From: Arbacia lixula
Lineage: Eukaryota > Echinodermata > Echinoidea > Arbacioida > Arbaciidae
Length of the DNA stretch: 64,000 nucleotides
Direction: 5' to 3'
Assembly (NCBI GenBank): GCA_963669155.1
Contig: OZ022594.1
Location: 18,829,274-18,893,273 of the forward strand
A model generated the notes under the pieces. It did not search any database. It was not told the DNA's origin and saw only the letters and a list, made by a program, of their open reading frames with translations. The translations under genes were made by a program, and so were the position numbers. Shown here piece by piece: positions 47,801 through 59,688 of this stretch (positions within the stretch are counted from its first letter, which is position 1; every line of letters begins with the position of its first letter).

Positions 47801-50800
47801 CCGTGCCGAATTATATGACTTTTGTAAAAGGGTTATCCTGTCTTAAAACAGCTGTAACACAAGGAGGATAGAGAGGAATTAAAGATTGTCCGTCCCTTTT
47901 GCAAGCTTAAAATCTATCACGATCGTAAATTAAAGAAAGTGTGATTTAAGACCGTTTCTAAGAATATAGCATGTTGAAGCTTTCTGTATATTTAAAAATT
48001 TCAGCCGTTAAATTTCAAACGGACTTTTTTCGTAAAAGTATTAGTCTTTGTTACAGTCTCTATGTGGTTATCATGCATGTGTGAAATCCCAATTTTATGA
48101 GTAATTACCAAACTGTGGAGATGATTCCTTCTATAGAACAATATTTTTCATAATGCGTTTTATAATTTAATAAACAGATTAATCAATAAAGCAGATATTT
48201 CAACACAAACTGCTAAGAGCCTGAGGTAAAAACTATTAATCCAACGTTGTTTACTTGCATTATTTGAATTTTACACTACGTAGCAGTTTCAAATTATGAA
48301 TATACAGCTTGCTAACACTTCTCTATATGTTTTGTCAATGTTTTGATGTTTTTGTGGTGATCTGAAAAAGGGACGGGCTGTCTTTAATCAACAGGCAGAA
48401 CCAGCTGCAACTTACAGGGCATGTGGGTGTGGGTCTGTTGGTCAGTCACGAGGTTAGCATTCTGGCCAGAAGTGAAGATGGTCAGCTGCCCTCCAGAAGT
48501 TGGAAAGAAATGCTGCACCTAGAAGAAAACGGACATGAGAAGTGGATGGAGGGAGAACGGCAGAGGCTTAGAAGGCCTTGCATAGTGCACTGTGGTGAGA
48601 GCAATGTAGATTCCTGTATCAAAATAGTGCCATTCTCATGGGGCTTAAAAAATCGTGAAGTTAGGGGACAGGGACAATAGGACCATTCAGCTTTTGGTAC
48701 AGTTGCTAGGCAACTTTTGCGATTTTTCTAACTTTGCGATATTTTAAGCCCAATCAGAATGGCATTAAGGTAAAATAATAGACTATTGACGGTAGGGTAC
48801 TCTTTTTGCAGGTCAAAGAAATAAGATTGTCAAATTACTCTGGGAAATGGATACAACCAATATATAACTACTTAATTGGCAATGAGGGCTTCTGACATTA
48901 ATAGATTTTAGTGAAAGGTAGCACATAAAGAAATACATTTTTGCTTATTGAAAATATTGGAACAACATATGTATTCCAAATGATATAATTTTTGAATGTA
49001 ATTTAATCTTATTTAATTGTATATTGATATGCCAGCTTATTGTCAAATTATGAAACCAGTGGAAAACAAATTTCTATGCATGTTATGTTCATGGACGCAA
49101 TAAATTTCAATTCAATTCAATTCAAATGGAAGCAAACACTGTTTAAGGACTTCCATCACAATTTTACAACTAGAAACTGCCTTTCAACCTATTCTGACTG
49201 GGCTTGTTGAGAGCAGGTTTAAACTGGATGCACTAGCTAGCTAAGTACAACACAGTATATTGAAGTAGACTATGGTCACCATAAAGAGGAGCATCTCAAA
49301 TGTACACAAGGATAGTTTTTCACTCTTTTTTGAAAAGATTTATGATTTTTTCAGTGACCTTTCATACATCTTATCTTTAAGGTAAATTGCTGATCCATTT
49401 GGAGCTTAATGACTTTTAGCATTGCTTTATGAAAATGGAAAATAATGGAGATTTGGAAGGTGTCATAGTGTTGCACTGTGGCAAGAGAAATTAATATAAT
49501 TTTTTTTTAATTCATGTTTTTATCTTAAAAATTCTTAAGATTCGTATACACTACAGCTCAAAGGAATTGGCATAGGGAAAGGGAAAGGGAGGAATGGGAA
49601 GGAACCACAGTTTTAAACCGCGGTATATTTTGTCCAGTTCAGCATGAAACACAATGCTTTAGCTTAAAAAGCATCAAGTCAAAATGCCATAAATGCCAAT
49701 GGCGTGAATAAAATACTTTATTCACGCCGTTCGAACAATACGTTACCAATGAGAACCCCAAAGCTTGTTCGAGGTTTGTCCGAGTAGCAACAACTAATAG
49801 ATTCAAAGTGCATTCCATCCATTGAATCTGAATAACAAGATACAGGTGAATGCAATAACGCGTTACTACGCAATTAGGGGGAAAGTTGTGAATACATTAC
49901 GAAAATGGTCTATTGTTGACTTCCGTACAATCTATGGCATTTTGACTTCTCTGACGTCACTGGAGGCGTGCGTTTTTTCAAATTTTCGTCAAAGTGAGAC
50001 TTTATTGCGGAAAACAAATGTGAAATTTGTTTTTAGTGGATAATTTCACATATAAAAGTGGGAACTTATTTTTCTAATTTAGTAACCCTTAAAGACTGTA
50101 CTTACGACTGTTTGGGTGGATACAGTGGCCTGTGTGCGGCGGCATGAGATGGAGACGGAGATGATCGAGACGATGAACTCAATCAGACCAATCACAGCCA
50201 CCAGTACATCCACAGAGATACGAGCAGCCTGACAAAAAGGCAACAACACTCTTTTAGCTTTAGATCACCATGGCAACTAGGCTTGTATATTTCTAGATAG
50301 ATTACTTCCCTAAGGGGTGGGCATTGCCTTAATTCCTGCCTACTCCTCAACACTTCTTTAATTTTGTTTATTTGTGTTTGATAAATGTTTCAATCTGTTT
50401 ATGTTTCAATCTATTTATGTCACGTTTTTTCTCGTAGGTATTTCAATGTTATTGTTTTTAAAGTTGCGTTGGAATGAAACTGAACTGAACTGAGCTTTTG
50501 TGTTCCATACATGACATTTCCAGGTTTAAAACTTTCTCATGATCCAGTTTTTAAACAAAATTCGACAAAAAACAGTACCCAATCTTCAATGGACTATCTC
50601 CTCACACAAGAAAATCCTCTTCAATCATTTTGTCATTGTTGTTATTTCCACGAGAAGAATGAATGCCAGTGTTGCATGCTGTACAAGGATGTTCTATGGT
50701 CTTGGTTTAGAGCACGGCAAGAATGTAGCTTTGCCTCACAATTGCATTCAATATCATGTGCCAAAATTTGTGTGTGTTGTTAACTTTGTGGCTCTACACC

Positions 50801-53786
50801 TTCTCATGGAAGCGAAAAAAATAACAGCTCGTCCCACAGAATGAGAAGGACATGTGATGTGAATGTCAGAACTACTTAGCCTGCCCTCCACCCTGTTGGG
50901 ACTTTCCTAACCAAACTATTCACTCATGGGGTCTGGCTGCAGTACACTAACAATTCTCGATTTCTTCTCCTGCTTGTAGACTTACTAAGAAACGATGGGA
51001 TTGATACAGTGACTAGTCTTAGAATATGAGACTCTACAGAGCTACCAACATTGAAATTCACCAATCAGGAAGATTTGGGGAAATTTCATCAGTAATCAGG
51101 GAGATGGCTATCGAATGCATACAACCTAATGACAATAATCTATCAACAATCGCGGAGATTGGGTGATGTGATGACATCTACTGCAGTATTATTGGTCTAA
51201 TTTCAGGGAGTCTTCTGCGAAATCAGGGGGACTTGTCAGCTCTGGACTCATTGCTAGGTTTGGATCAGGGGGGCTATTCCGAAAATGAACTTAGGAAAAA
51301 TTTTATTGTATCTCAGGGACTTAGGAAAAATTTTATCTTTTGGTATTCCAAAAAGCCAACTTACAATAAAAGATAAGATTTTTATTCAAATGAGCTAGAG
51401 ATAAAATTTTTATGTAAATGAGCCTCCGAGATAAAAATTTTATGCAAATGAGCTAAATCGGTATTCTGAAACGCACTTAGGAAGAAAAGTTAGGATGAAA
51501 GATAAAACTGCTCCCAAGCAATTTTATCTCCAGACGTACGCGCCTAGGCCCATAGCATTACGTTCAAAAACAATTCACGCATTCAACTTTTTGCACATGT
51601 GCGCATCAAATGCAATAAGGCGCGCTGATAGACATTTGATACGCAATGTCCCTTTCAGTTTCATGACATCACACCATCAGCTTGATGGTGTTAATGTATG
51701 CTAAAGACGTGAAAGGACGTTTATTACTGGCTGCCTCTGGGATAGGAGCGCAGGGCATGCGCTCATTAATATTGGTTAAAATCTTCCTAAAATATTTTTC
51801 GGAATACCAAAGATGAAATATTTTAAGGACATTGTATCTTAGGGGAGATAAAATTTTTATCTCTGTGGATTTTCAGAATACCGCCCCAGAAATGTGCAAC
51901 AGCCTGGATGTCACCTACCTGGCCGTCACAGACGGTGGTGCAGTAGGCAGCGTTGCAGGAGTGGCGGCAGAAAGTGTACTCCGTGCTGGCAGCGACCAGC
52001 ATAGCAATCAACATCACAAAGGACACAATAGCCGACATCACAGACATCACCATGAAGGAAACCACCTAAGACAAACGACAGAGATTATCATCACTTCCTA
52101 TGACAATTGTAATGCATGCGCGAGACTGTTTCTTTGTTTCTTTTACATTGTTTTTCTTTGCTTTTGTACAGCCTACCCTTTTTTGGGTGAACCATAAGAA
52201 ATTGGCATCACTTCCCCATTTTCCAGAAACATTTGTTTCTTTTACATTCTTTTTCTTTGCTTTTGTAGCCTACCCTTTTTCGGGTGAACCATAAGAAATT
52301 GGCATCACTCCCCCATTTTCCAGTAAATAAAGGCTTTTTGTCCACTCGACTGGGTTTTCACCCTGCTTTTAATTGAGAAGGGAAGCGTCGTCTTTAACGT
52401 ACATAGAGTGTGACTCTCCTTCAAAAGGGACCTCCATCTTTATATGCCCTCCAATGGATGGTGGCAAAAACACACAACCCTGGCTCTTTTGCAAGGACTT
52501 GTAATTGGACTCAAGTCCACGGACAAAGTCCTCAATAATCGAGCCACGCCGCTCTCCCTAGTACATCTATGATGCTATCACAAGGTGCGACACATATTGC
52601 AAAACAGTTACGGTGCTTGTATGAAAAACTATACTGTAAAACCTGTAATTTACATTTTTGGAGCACAGCACACATTCACAGGATCTTATTCTCGCGCACA
52701 AGAAATACTTGTCACTACTAAAAAAAATCTACCCTTTGCACTAAAATCATCCAGAAAACCCCAAACAAAGCATTTTCATGACCATTTTACGGCACAGAAA
52801 AGCCAATGGCTGTGCAACGTGTCACAAAATGCAACACGCATACAAGTTAAATGCCAGTGCTAGTAACTGCAGAATCCCAGACAGACTTGTGCCTCTCGCC
52901 TGGTAAAGAGAACAGGATGGTTTTAAATATGCGGTGATAATCAGGCTTGCTCTGTATTGCGCTATGCTGTGCACATATTACCAGTTTTACAGTATTACAG
53001 TAACTGTCATTATTTTCTGTGTCTGGCACTTTTAGATAATGCGTTATTTGTTAAAACAACTCTCTTACTATTTGCCTTATATCTCTATAGATCTGTTAAT
53101 TCTGCTCTGATGCTTGTGTGTCCCCACAAATCAAGGTGTTTCAAAGGCAAGACAGAAAGGGGAAATACTTACAGTGCAGGAATCATTAGGCCCAGCAGCT
53201 ATCCCAAAGATACCAGCAATCATAAAGAACTATATAGAATGATAAAAACAAACAAGAAAAACAAGCCATTTACTATGAAGATTCGTAGCAAGCCAATAGG
53301 GGTTTCAAGATCTGGTAATGGAAGGGTTAAAATCAATCAAACTTCAGGGTGGACCTCCCCTTTAAGAAAACCAAAATCAAACTGGCAGTCAGCTGTGCAT
53401 GAGTGTGTGGTACTTACTGCAAGTCCTGACCAGAGCGGTGAGCCCAGCCAGGCCACTTGACATCTCAGGATCAGGGCCACTATGCCGAGCAGGATGCACA
53501 GAGCAGCGCAGGAGATGTGGCCCCATCCAAGCTTCCTGGCCAGCGAGGTGTTGAACAGCGTCGTCGTGGACATCAACCGGTTGTTGGCCCGCACCGTCTG
53601 CACCGAGAGGGGCTGGACCGGGCCGGGCGGCCCAAGGAAGTTGATGCTGTTCTGGCGGCGTGGCAGGAGACGCTGGTGGTTGCGGTGGCCGCGGGAGTGG
53701 CCGTCGGCAGAGTCCAGTGCCATACCCAGGCTGCCTGACCGGGACGTTCGACTCCCAGATCGCAGGCTGAAGTTCATTGTTAACAT
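44815..53786 (-). CDS. CD20-like four-helix membrane protein with proline-rich PY tail
   Basis: Seven coding exons on minus join in phase: 53786-53418, 53229-53173, 52065-51919, 50228-50106, 48518-48416, 47084-46812 and 45122-44815 (TAA), about 459 residues. All introns are GT-AG. Helix 1 is about residues 87-108 (WGHISCAALCILLGIVALIL). Helix 2 follows the signature SPLWSGLAFFMIAGIFGIAA. Helix 3 is about 143-169, then a Cys-rich loop (FCRHSCNAAYCTTVCDG), then helix 4 at about 195-220. The PLW..FF..G pattern is typical of CD20/MS4A and the related ENTREP (FAM189) proteins. The long cytosolic tail (about 220-459) is rich in Pro with LPPY and a near-terminal LPPPYQP, a PY motif of the kind bound by WW domains of NEDD4-type ligases. 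That points towards ENTREP rather than MS4A, but the assignment is open. ATG 53786 is used; ATG 53777 is in frame. Exon acceptor TATTTCAAG at 53794 implies upstream noncoding exons. Confidence 0.83.
45196..45305. repeat. GTAACTTACC palindromic MITE, short copy
   Basis: TTGTAACTTACCATCAATGG and GCAACTACCATGGCAACAG are mirrored by TTGCCATGGTAGTTACCACT and GGTATGTTACAATAATTG. It lies in the last intron of the CD20-like gene. Confidence 0.7.
45465..45485. repeat. G21 homopolymer
   Basis: A pure G run follows GGGTGGA. Other long G runs are 7761-7781, 9741-9756 and 36395-36408. Confidence 0.95.
46075..46215. repeat. Dispersed repeat, copy 1 (see 55050)
   Basis: GGAACTGCAGTAACTAAATG and CAAACAGCAGATCGTATGGG with TGCTACTTAGTATCTG recur at 55050-55190 in the same orientation at about 80 percent identity by eye. 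The family is unknown. Confidence 0.75.
46240..46376. repeat. Foldback MITE in intron
   Basis: GCTCAATGATAACATGGGTT near 46243 is mirrored by AACCATGCTATCATTGAGC near 46356. The inner AACAAAT / ATTTGTT and CTTTGAGC / GCGCAAAG also pair. It is about 135 bases long. Confidence 0.7.
46413..46803. mobile_element. MITE abutting a splice donor
   Basis: The left end TACTGTAAAAGTG with TTTTCGCG and the right end CGCGAAAATTTCG-like text closing CCACTTATACAGTA are inverted. Both arms also carry AAATTCACGG. Its right edge lies 8 bases from the donor of the CD20-like exon at 46812-47084. Confidence 0.7.
47090..47395. repeat. Polypurine tract (sense-strand polypyrimidine)
   Basis: About 300 bases are almost only G and A on plus, in GAGAGGGGGAGG-like runs. 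On the sense strand of the CD20-like gene it is C/T and runs straight into the acceptor CCCCAG at 47085. Long Ser/Leu/Pro open frames across it are artefacts. Confidence 0.9.
49030..49135 (+). repeat. LINE 3' tail remnant
   Basis: GCATGTTATGTTCATGGACG, AATAAA and (TTCAA)n at 49108-49130 form the usual end of a CR1/RTE-type LINE insertion. No coding part was recognised upstream. The rest of 48520-50100 (intron) holds nothing else I can name. Confidence 0.5.
50300..50500 (+). repeat. Possible LINE 3' tail
   Basis: T-rich text with repeated TTTCAATCTGTTTATG phrases closes GGAATGAAACTGAACTGAAC, a simple-repeat ending typical of LINE tails. This is weak support. Confidence 0.35.
51268..51888. mobile_element. 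MITE with GGGGNGGTATTCYGAAAAT ends
   Basis: The left end GGGGGGCTATTCCGAAAAT and right end ATTTTCAGAATACCGCCCC are inverted. Inside, AAAATTTTTATGTAAATGAG / ATAAAAATTTTATGCAAATG and TCGGTATTCTGAAACG repeat the end motif. The duplication is unresolved. The element ends about 30 bases from the donor of the exon at 51919. Confidence 0.75.
52131..52323. repeat. Tandem duplication (about 103 bases)
   Basis: TTTCTTTTACATT..TTTTTCTTTGCTTTTGTA..GCCTACCC and GGGTGAACCATAAGAAATTG with CCCCATTTTCCAG occur twice in a row. Confidence 0.9.
52326..52566 (-). repeat. Possible tRNA-derived SINE
   Basis: Read on minus, GGAGAGCGGCGTGGCTCGAT at the head and GTGGACTTGAGTCC some 30 bases on weakly resemble tRNA boxes A and B. 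The remainder is unique-looking. There is no clear tail. This is speculative. Confidence 0.25.
53240..53361. repeat. TTAA-family MITE right end
   Basis: CAGGGTGGACCTCCCCT followed by TTAA (53362-53365) matches the terminal word of the family at 9704-10139. It lies in the first coding intron of the CD20-like gene. The left end is not visible. Confidence 0.5.
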
Positions 53787-53869
53787 CCCCTTCCTTGAAA
53801 TAAAAATATAAGCAAGAAAGGGCCAATAGTCATAATATTTCATTAAATTTGATCTAGATGTAAAGAACA

Positions 53870-55040
53870 CAAGAGAAAGGACTGGACAGTGACTGCATGA
53901 TATTAGCGATGCAAGACCATACTGTGTGGAGAGCCATCAAATACCACTCAAACAAATTAAGCAAGTAAGCATTGAATTCAGGAGATGTGTTTCCCTTTTT
54001 TTTAACGAGAAATATACAAAACTTTGATCCAATAAAAAGCACACAGGCTTGTGGCAATGGTAACATTTTACAGAACAATTAAGGGATAGAGCGTACACAT
54101 CTTGATATTTAGAAATAAACACGAACATAAAATCTAAAGAGAAAGAAAGCAGGGAGGTTACACCATTACTTTGAATAAAGGACAGTGTACTGTAGTTAAT
54201 TTTCTTAAAAGGGAAAAAGGTGAAGTTTTAGTAGCTGTTGTAATAATTAAGACGAGACATTTTGGGCACTACTGTAGTAGACTGAAAATTCAGTCTGCGT
54301 AGGTTGTTGGATCCACTGAGATTGCATCTGGCTCCTCTGAGTATCCTTTTCAGGAGTACATGTATTTCAAAAAAATGAAATTTTATCTCAAGAATGCCTG
54401 AATGAGATGGTTATTCCTGCCTAGGACACTAGAAGCTAGTTCTTCCAACCTCTTCAGGAATACATTATGCCAGGTGCTGATTTACAAACCCTGGGTTGAG
54501 TGGGACAATGCTTATTTTCTGAGGTGCAACAGCACAAGGAATTTATTAGGCCCAGATTTTGGTTCAGGATTAGAGTCAGGGCTTGGATCTTTTCCTGTCA
54601 ATTTGAAATGCTACAGTGTGCAATCTACAGTAGATCTAGAACTACACATGATGTTCATTGTGTATGAATGCATGTGGTATGTAGACTATATCTCAGCAGT
54701 AGATAGGCTTTCATATGTCAATCAAAGTCCTGTCAAGTGAACAGGATACAAAATCAGTTTGAATGTTTCATTCAATTCAATTTCATTCATTTTATTAAGT
54801 TTTCCACAAAATAATATTTGTAACATACAACTGGGGATCGAAGCAATATTAAACAAAATTAATACTCCCATACATGGGAGCAGAATTATACTTGGAAGTA
54901 GCAAGATATTTTACCCACAACACAGTGAGAGTGTAAATGATTGCTGACAATCCATGCATTCAATAAAAACAAGTAGCTGTAAAATTTACTAACCCATTGC
55001 TCAGTTAGATTTTAAGGCTCTGTGAAGTGTGAACCATGGT
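53870..55040. other. Upstream of CD20-like start, mostly unique
   Basis: A minus-oriented LINE-like tail (TTCATTCAATTCAATTTC, near 54768) is followed by text typical of a LINE 3' region to about 54890. No upstream exon was identified. Confidence 0.4.
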
Positions 55041-55049
55041 TCAGTTTGC

Positions 55050-55190
55050 TACGGAACTGCAGTAACCAAATGGGCTTGGTTTAATCAAGTCCTGTAAGGT
55101 ATTAGTTTATTTATAGCTTGCTGCTTATTGTTCAAACAGCAGATTGTATGGGAGTCGTGCTGCTTAGTATCTGAGTGGAAAAAATAAATG
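55050..55190. repeat. Dispersed repeat, copy 2
   Basis: GGAACTGCAGTAACCAAATG and CAAACAGCAGATTGTATGGG align with the copy at 46075-46215. Confidence 0.75.
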
Positions 55191-55339
55191 CGGGCTCAGT
55201 AAAGAATGGGTTAAATCCGTTTGGGTTTTCAGACTCCTATATCATCAAACATCCCCTCTAGATCCCTCCTTACTTTAATTCAAAGATCCAGTAAGATTTT
55301 CATCTATACATGATTCATATAATTTAAATCAAACTTTAA

Positions 55340-55689
55340 AGAGCATAAGTACTGGGAAAACAAAAAAGCCTTTTAATGGTGATCATGAGCAATCTTCTTG
55401 CCAATGGTCTTAAATTCATGTTTTGTCCATTTTAGAAACTTGCTGAAAGTTATTTGCCCTCAAATGATCCACATTTGGAGAGATTAGTGATTTAATCAAA
55501 TATCCTCCAAATGTTCGGGCCGAACAATTTGAGGATTTGTGATTTAATCACTAATCATTTCAAATGTGGATCATATGAGGGCAAATAACTGTCAGCAAGG
55601 TTCTAAAATGGACAATATATGAATTTAAGACCATTGGCAAGAAGATTGCACACGATCACCATTTGAAGGCTTTTGTCTTCCCAGTGCCT
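55340..55689. mobile_element. Palindromic TTAA MITE, copy F
   Basis: TTAA at 55336-55339 and 55690-55693 flanks AGAGCATAAGTACTGGG and the mirrored CCCAGTGCCT. The centre is AATGTTCGGGCCGAACAATT, a near-perfect palindrome. The outermost bases have decayed. Confidence 0.88.
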
Positions 55690-56394
55690 TTAACCCATAA
55701 TAATATACCCAATTCAATAAACAAATGTCTCAATTAATTTATTACTTGAAACCAAGATCTTATATGATAGAAGATCAAACCAAAATAGGTGAAAATCAAT
55801 TTAAGCCTAAACACAAACAAAGGATTTAGATCAAGGCCAAGGGCTGTAACGATCTGTTCATCATCGTCCTTCTTGCCATTTAATAGACCAATTTTATGCT
55901 CAACCTACAAACTTGAGTACAATGTGGCGACGTACCTTACAACGCTTGACAACTTTTTGCAACTTGTTTCCACTTTAAATAATCAGCTCACCTTGTTAAC
56001 TTCATTACAAGACAGATTCAATTCATCCTCATGAAATTCATGACGGCGCTCAATACAGCAAACAAGCAATACAGCAGAGCCAATAAGCCAGTTCGTAGTT
56101 ACACCATGGTCGGACTATCCACTGGATCACATACTACGAGAATGCAGACTGGGATTTGTTCGTGAAGCAGTGTTGGTTAATCAATGTAAAGACATTTTAA
56201 AGCGTGCTCATAACACAAATAGAATCAGGTGCACACGTGGAATGTTCTTTCACTACCTTCACATAGCTGAATAGGTGTTCTCGTATTTGCATGATAATGG
56301 GTATAAACGTGGTCGACCGTCTAATGAATTTCCATTTAACTCTGTGAGTGGTTCGATTGACCTGAGGTCATTCCCAGGACGAAAAACCAGTAGA

Positions 56395-57020
56395 AACCAG
56401 TAGAGAAAAACCATTAGAATCTCTACTGGTTTCTACTGGAAATTTTCTACTGGTTTGAATATGGAAAGTGAAATGATTTCCAGTAGAAACCATTAGAAAA
56501 ATACCAGTAGAATACCAGTAGAAACCAGTAGAAATCTCTACTGGATCCAATACAAGACCAATAGAAGACCAGTAGAATACCAGTAGAAACCAGTAGGAAT
56601 CTCTACTGGATCCAATAGAAGACCAGTAGAAACCAGTAGGAATCTCTACTGGATCCAATAGAGCTTCCTACTGGTTTCTACTGGAATTTTTCTACTGGTT
56701 TGAATATGGAAAGTGAAATGATTTCCAGTAGAAACCATTAGAAAAATGCCAGTAGAATACCAGTAGAAACCAGTAGGAATCTCTACTGGATCCAATAGAA
56801 GACCAGTAGAAGACCAGTAGAAACCAGTAGGAATCTCTACGGGATCCAATAGAGCTTCCTACTGGTTTCTACTGGAATTTTTCTGCTGGTTTGAATATGG
56901 AAAGTGAAATGATTTCCAGTAGAAACCATTAGAAAAATACCAGTAGAGTGCCAGTAGAAACCAGTAGCAATTTCTCCTGGATCCATCAGAATACCAGTAG
57001 AAACTAGTAGAATACCTACT
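56395..57020. repeat. CTACTGG higher-order units, set 1
   Basis: Three units share TTCTACTGGTTTGAATATGG, AAAGTGAAATGATTTCCAGT and CTACTGGATCCAATAG (starting near 56440, 56690 and 56880). Spacing varies because the CCAGTAGAA words within each unit vary in number. Confidence 0.85.
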
Positions 57021-57469
57021 GGAGACATCAGGAGACCAATAGGAATCAAAATTAAAAATATTAATGGAATATCAATTTAAATTTAGTATATGATAATCCG
57101 AATTATGGCATATTTCCTTATCGTTTTTACCTAATCCTATCCTATCCCATATCTATTCCTATCCTATCCTATACCTATCCTAATTCCTACTCTTTCCATC
57201 ACAGACTTTCATATATATAGCAGTACGGTTATAAGGTTCATAAGATATTGGTTACTCTAACTTACATTTAAGAAGATCATTTTTGTTGTTGTTATCATTA
57301 TTGTCTTCACTTAAGTAGGTGACATTCACTATTTTACGTTTAAACTTGAAATCATTACTTGGTAAAATTCCTTTTATCTGGTTAGGTGGAGGTTATCTAT
57401 TTAAAAGTACAAAATTAGGACACGTAAATACATGCATGAATATTCATGAGCATCTCTATTTCTATTGGT

Positions 57470-58800
57470 TTCTATTGGTTTCTACTGGTCTCCATTACCA
57501 GTAGAATTCACTGGTGTCTAATGGTTTCTACTGGTCTGACTTAGTATTTTTCACACTCCTTTTCAAACCATTAGATCTCACTGGTTTCTATTGGTTTATA
57601 CTGGTTTGACTTTGTATTTTTCATACTCCTTTTCCAAACATTATATCTCACTAGTTTCTATTGGTTTCTACTGATCTCCAATACCAGGAGAATTCACTGG
57701 TCTCTAATGGTTTCTACTGGTTTGACTTTGTATTTTTCACACTCCTTTTCAAACCATTAGATCTCACTGGTTTCTATTGGTTTCTACTGGTTTTACTTTG
57801 AATTTTTGACACTCCTTTTCAAACCATTAGGTCTTACTGGTTTCTATTGGTTTATACTGGTCTCCACCAGTAGAATTCACTGGTCTCTAATGGTTTCTAC
57901 TGGTTTGACTCTGTATTTTTCACACTCCTTTTCAAACCATTAGGTTTCACTGGTCTCTAATGGTTTCTCCTGGTTTGACTTTGAATTTTTCACACTCCTT
58001 TTCAAAACATTATATCTCACTAGTTTCTATTAGTGTGAAAAAAACAAAGTCAAACTAGTAGAAACCATTAGAGACCAGTGGATTCAAATGGTATTGAAGA
58101 GCAGTAGAAACCAATAGAAACCAGTGAGATCTAATGGTTTGAAAAGGAGTGTAAAAAAAAAAGTCAAACCAGTAGAAACCATTAGAGACCAGTGGATTCT
58201 AATGGTATTGAAGACCAGTAGAAACCAATAGAAACCAGTGAGATCTAATGGTTGAGAAGGAGTGTGAAAAAAACAAAGTCAAACCAGTAGAAACCATTAG
58301 AGACCAGTGGATTCTAATGGTATTGAAGACCAGTAGAAACCAATAGAAACCAGTGAGATCTAGTGGTTTGAGAAGGAGTGTGAAAAAACAAAGTCAAACC
58401 AGTAGAAACCATTAGAGACCAGTGGATTCTAATGGTATTGAAGACCAGTAGAAACCAATAGAAACCAGTGAGATCTAATGGTTTGAAAAGGAGTGTAAAA
58501 AAAAAAGTCAAAAAACAGTAGAAACCATTAGAGACCAGTGGATTCTACTGGTTTCTACTGGTCTTCAATACCATTAGAATCCACTGGTCTCTAATGGTTT
58601 CTACTGGTTTGACTTTGTTTTTTTTCACACTCCTTCTCAAACCATTAGATCTCACTGGTTTCTATTGGTTTCTACTGGTCTTCAACACATTAGACTCTAC
58701 TGGTTTCTACTGGTTTCTACTGGTTTGATTTCGTAGTTCCTCTTCAGACCAGTAGACTCTACTGGACCAGTAGAAACCAGTAGACGGTCTCTACTGGTTT
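57470..58800. repeat. CTACTGG higher-order units, set 2, in both orientations
   Basis: From 57470 to 58035 units read TTTCTACTGGTTTGACTTTG..CACACTCCTTTTC. From 58035 to 58540 the same unit is inverted (AAAGTCAAACCAGTAGAAAC..GAAAAGGAGTGT), about four copies. From 58540 to 58800 it reads forward again. The array is therefore two switches of a tandem repeat, able to form very large hairpins. Confidence 0.88.
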
Positions 58801-59619
58801 CTACTGGTTTCTATGGGAATTTCGACCTGGGTTTGAACCAGCAATGATGTGCTCATGCGCACATTGCAACTACGAACTGGCTTATTATTAACAGCAAGAA
58901 GGTTAAAGTCAGAGACATTCAGACGTCGGCCGTTCAGGCACCCTTTTCCTAGTTTTAAGGAAGACAAATAGTTTTCATGTAATGGTTGCACATGGATTCA
59001 TCACTTATTAGCAGACTCATCATCTCCGTTAATTTGCTCATCATAATTAATTTCATACATCCCGTAAACATTATACTGTTAACACAAATCATAAACACGT
59101 ACACGAGTCAAGTACACATGTATGCACACCGCTCCATCCGGCCCGCCATTAGCAAACACACAATGACATAACAACAAGATGCTACATGTAGCTTCATACA
59201 TCAATGCCAATGCCATGGTCACATAGTTATACATACTCTCTTTTCATCATCACCACATCACATCCGACTCAGATATTCTGATGATAATGACATATCTTCT
59301 TCCAGCTTCCATTCAGAAGTAAAACCACTTACAGACTTCTACATGATGTGCATGACAATTTTCTATGCTTCGGTAGACAAAATCCGTCGAAATTCTGCGA
59401 TAAATATCGATTTCTACTGAGGATAGGCGAGGATGGATAAGACTTTGTAGCGATGAGAAAAATGATGCTGCAGCGCAGCAAGCTAACTAGCGCATACATG
59501 TAGCTGCGCTGTTGCGTTGTTTTCATGCGTTGTATGAAAAGCAACGTAATCCATAATTTGAAAAAAAAGAAAGTGCGATGCGAAAGACTGTGTTCAAAGC
59601 AGGCGGTGGTTTGGGAGGT

Positions 59620-59623
59620 GTGT

Positions 59624-59688
<65 letters not shown>

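Larger units (their letters stand above)
56086..58882. mobile_element. TIR element filled with CTACTGG minisatellite
   Basis: An exact 19-base inverted repeat, AATAAGCCAGTTCGTAGTT at 56082-56100 and AACTACGAACTGGCTTATT at 58868-58886, bounds the segment. TA lies outside AGCCAG on both sides and is a possible target duplication. Bases 56100-56390 and 57050-57450 are unique-looking. The rest is built from CTACTGG/CCAGTAG words in larger units: about 195 bases, three times, from 56395 to 57020, and about 118 bases from 57470 to 58700. No protein was found. It is probably a non-autonomous DNA transposon of unknown family. Confidence 0.8.

Noticed and set aside
53457-53811. Plus-strand frames across the first CD20-like exon
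   Set aside because: They are antisense shadows. The minus strand has the splice sites and membrane helices.
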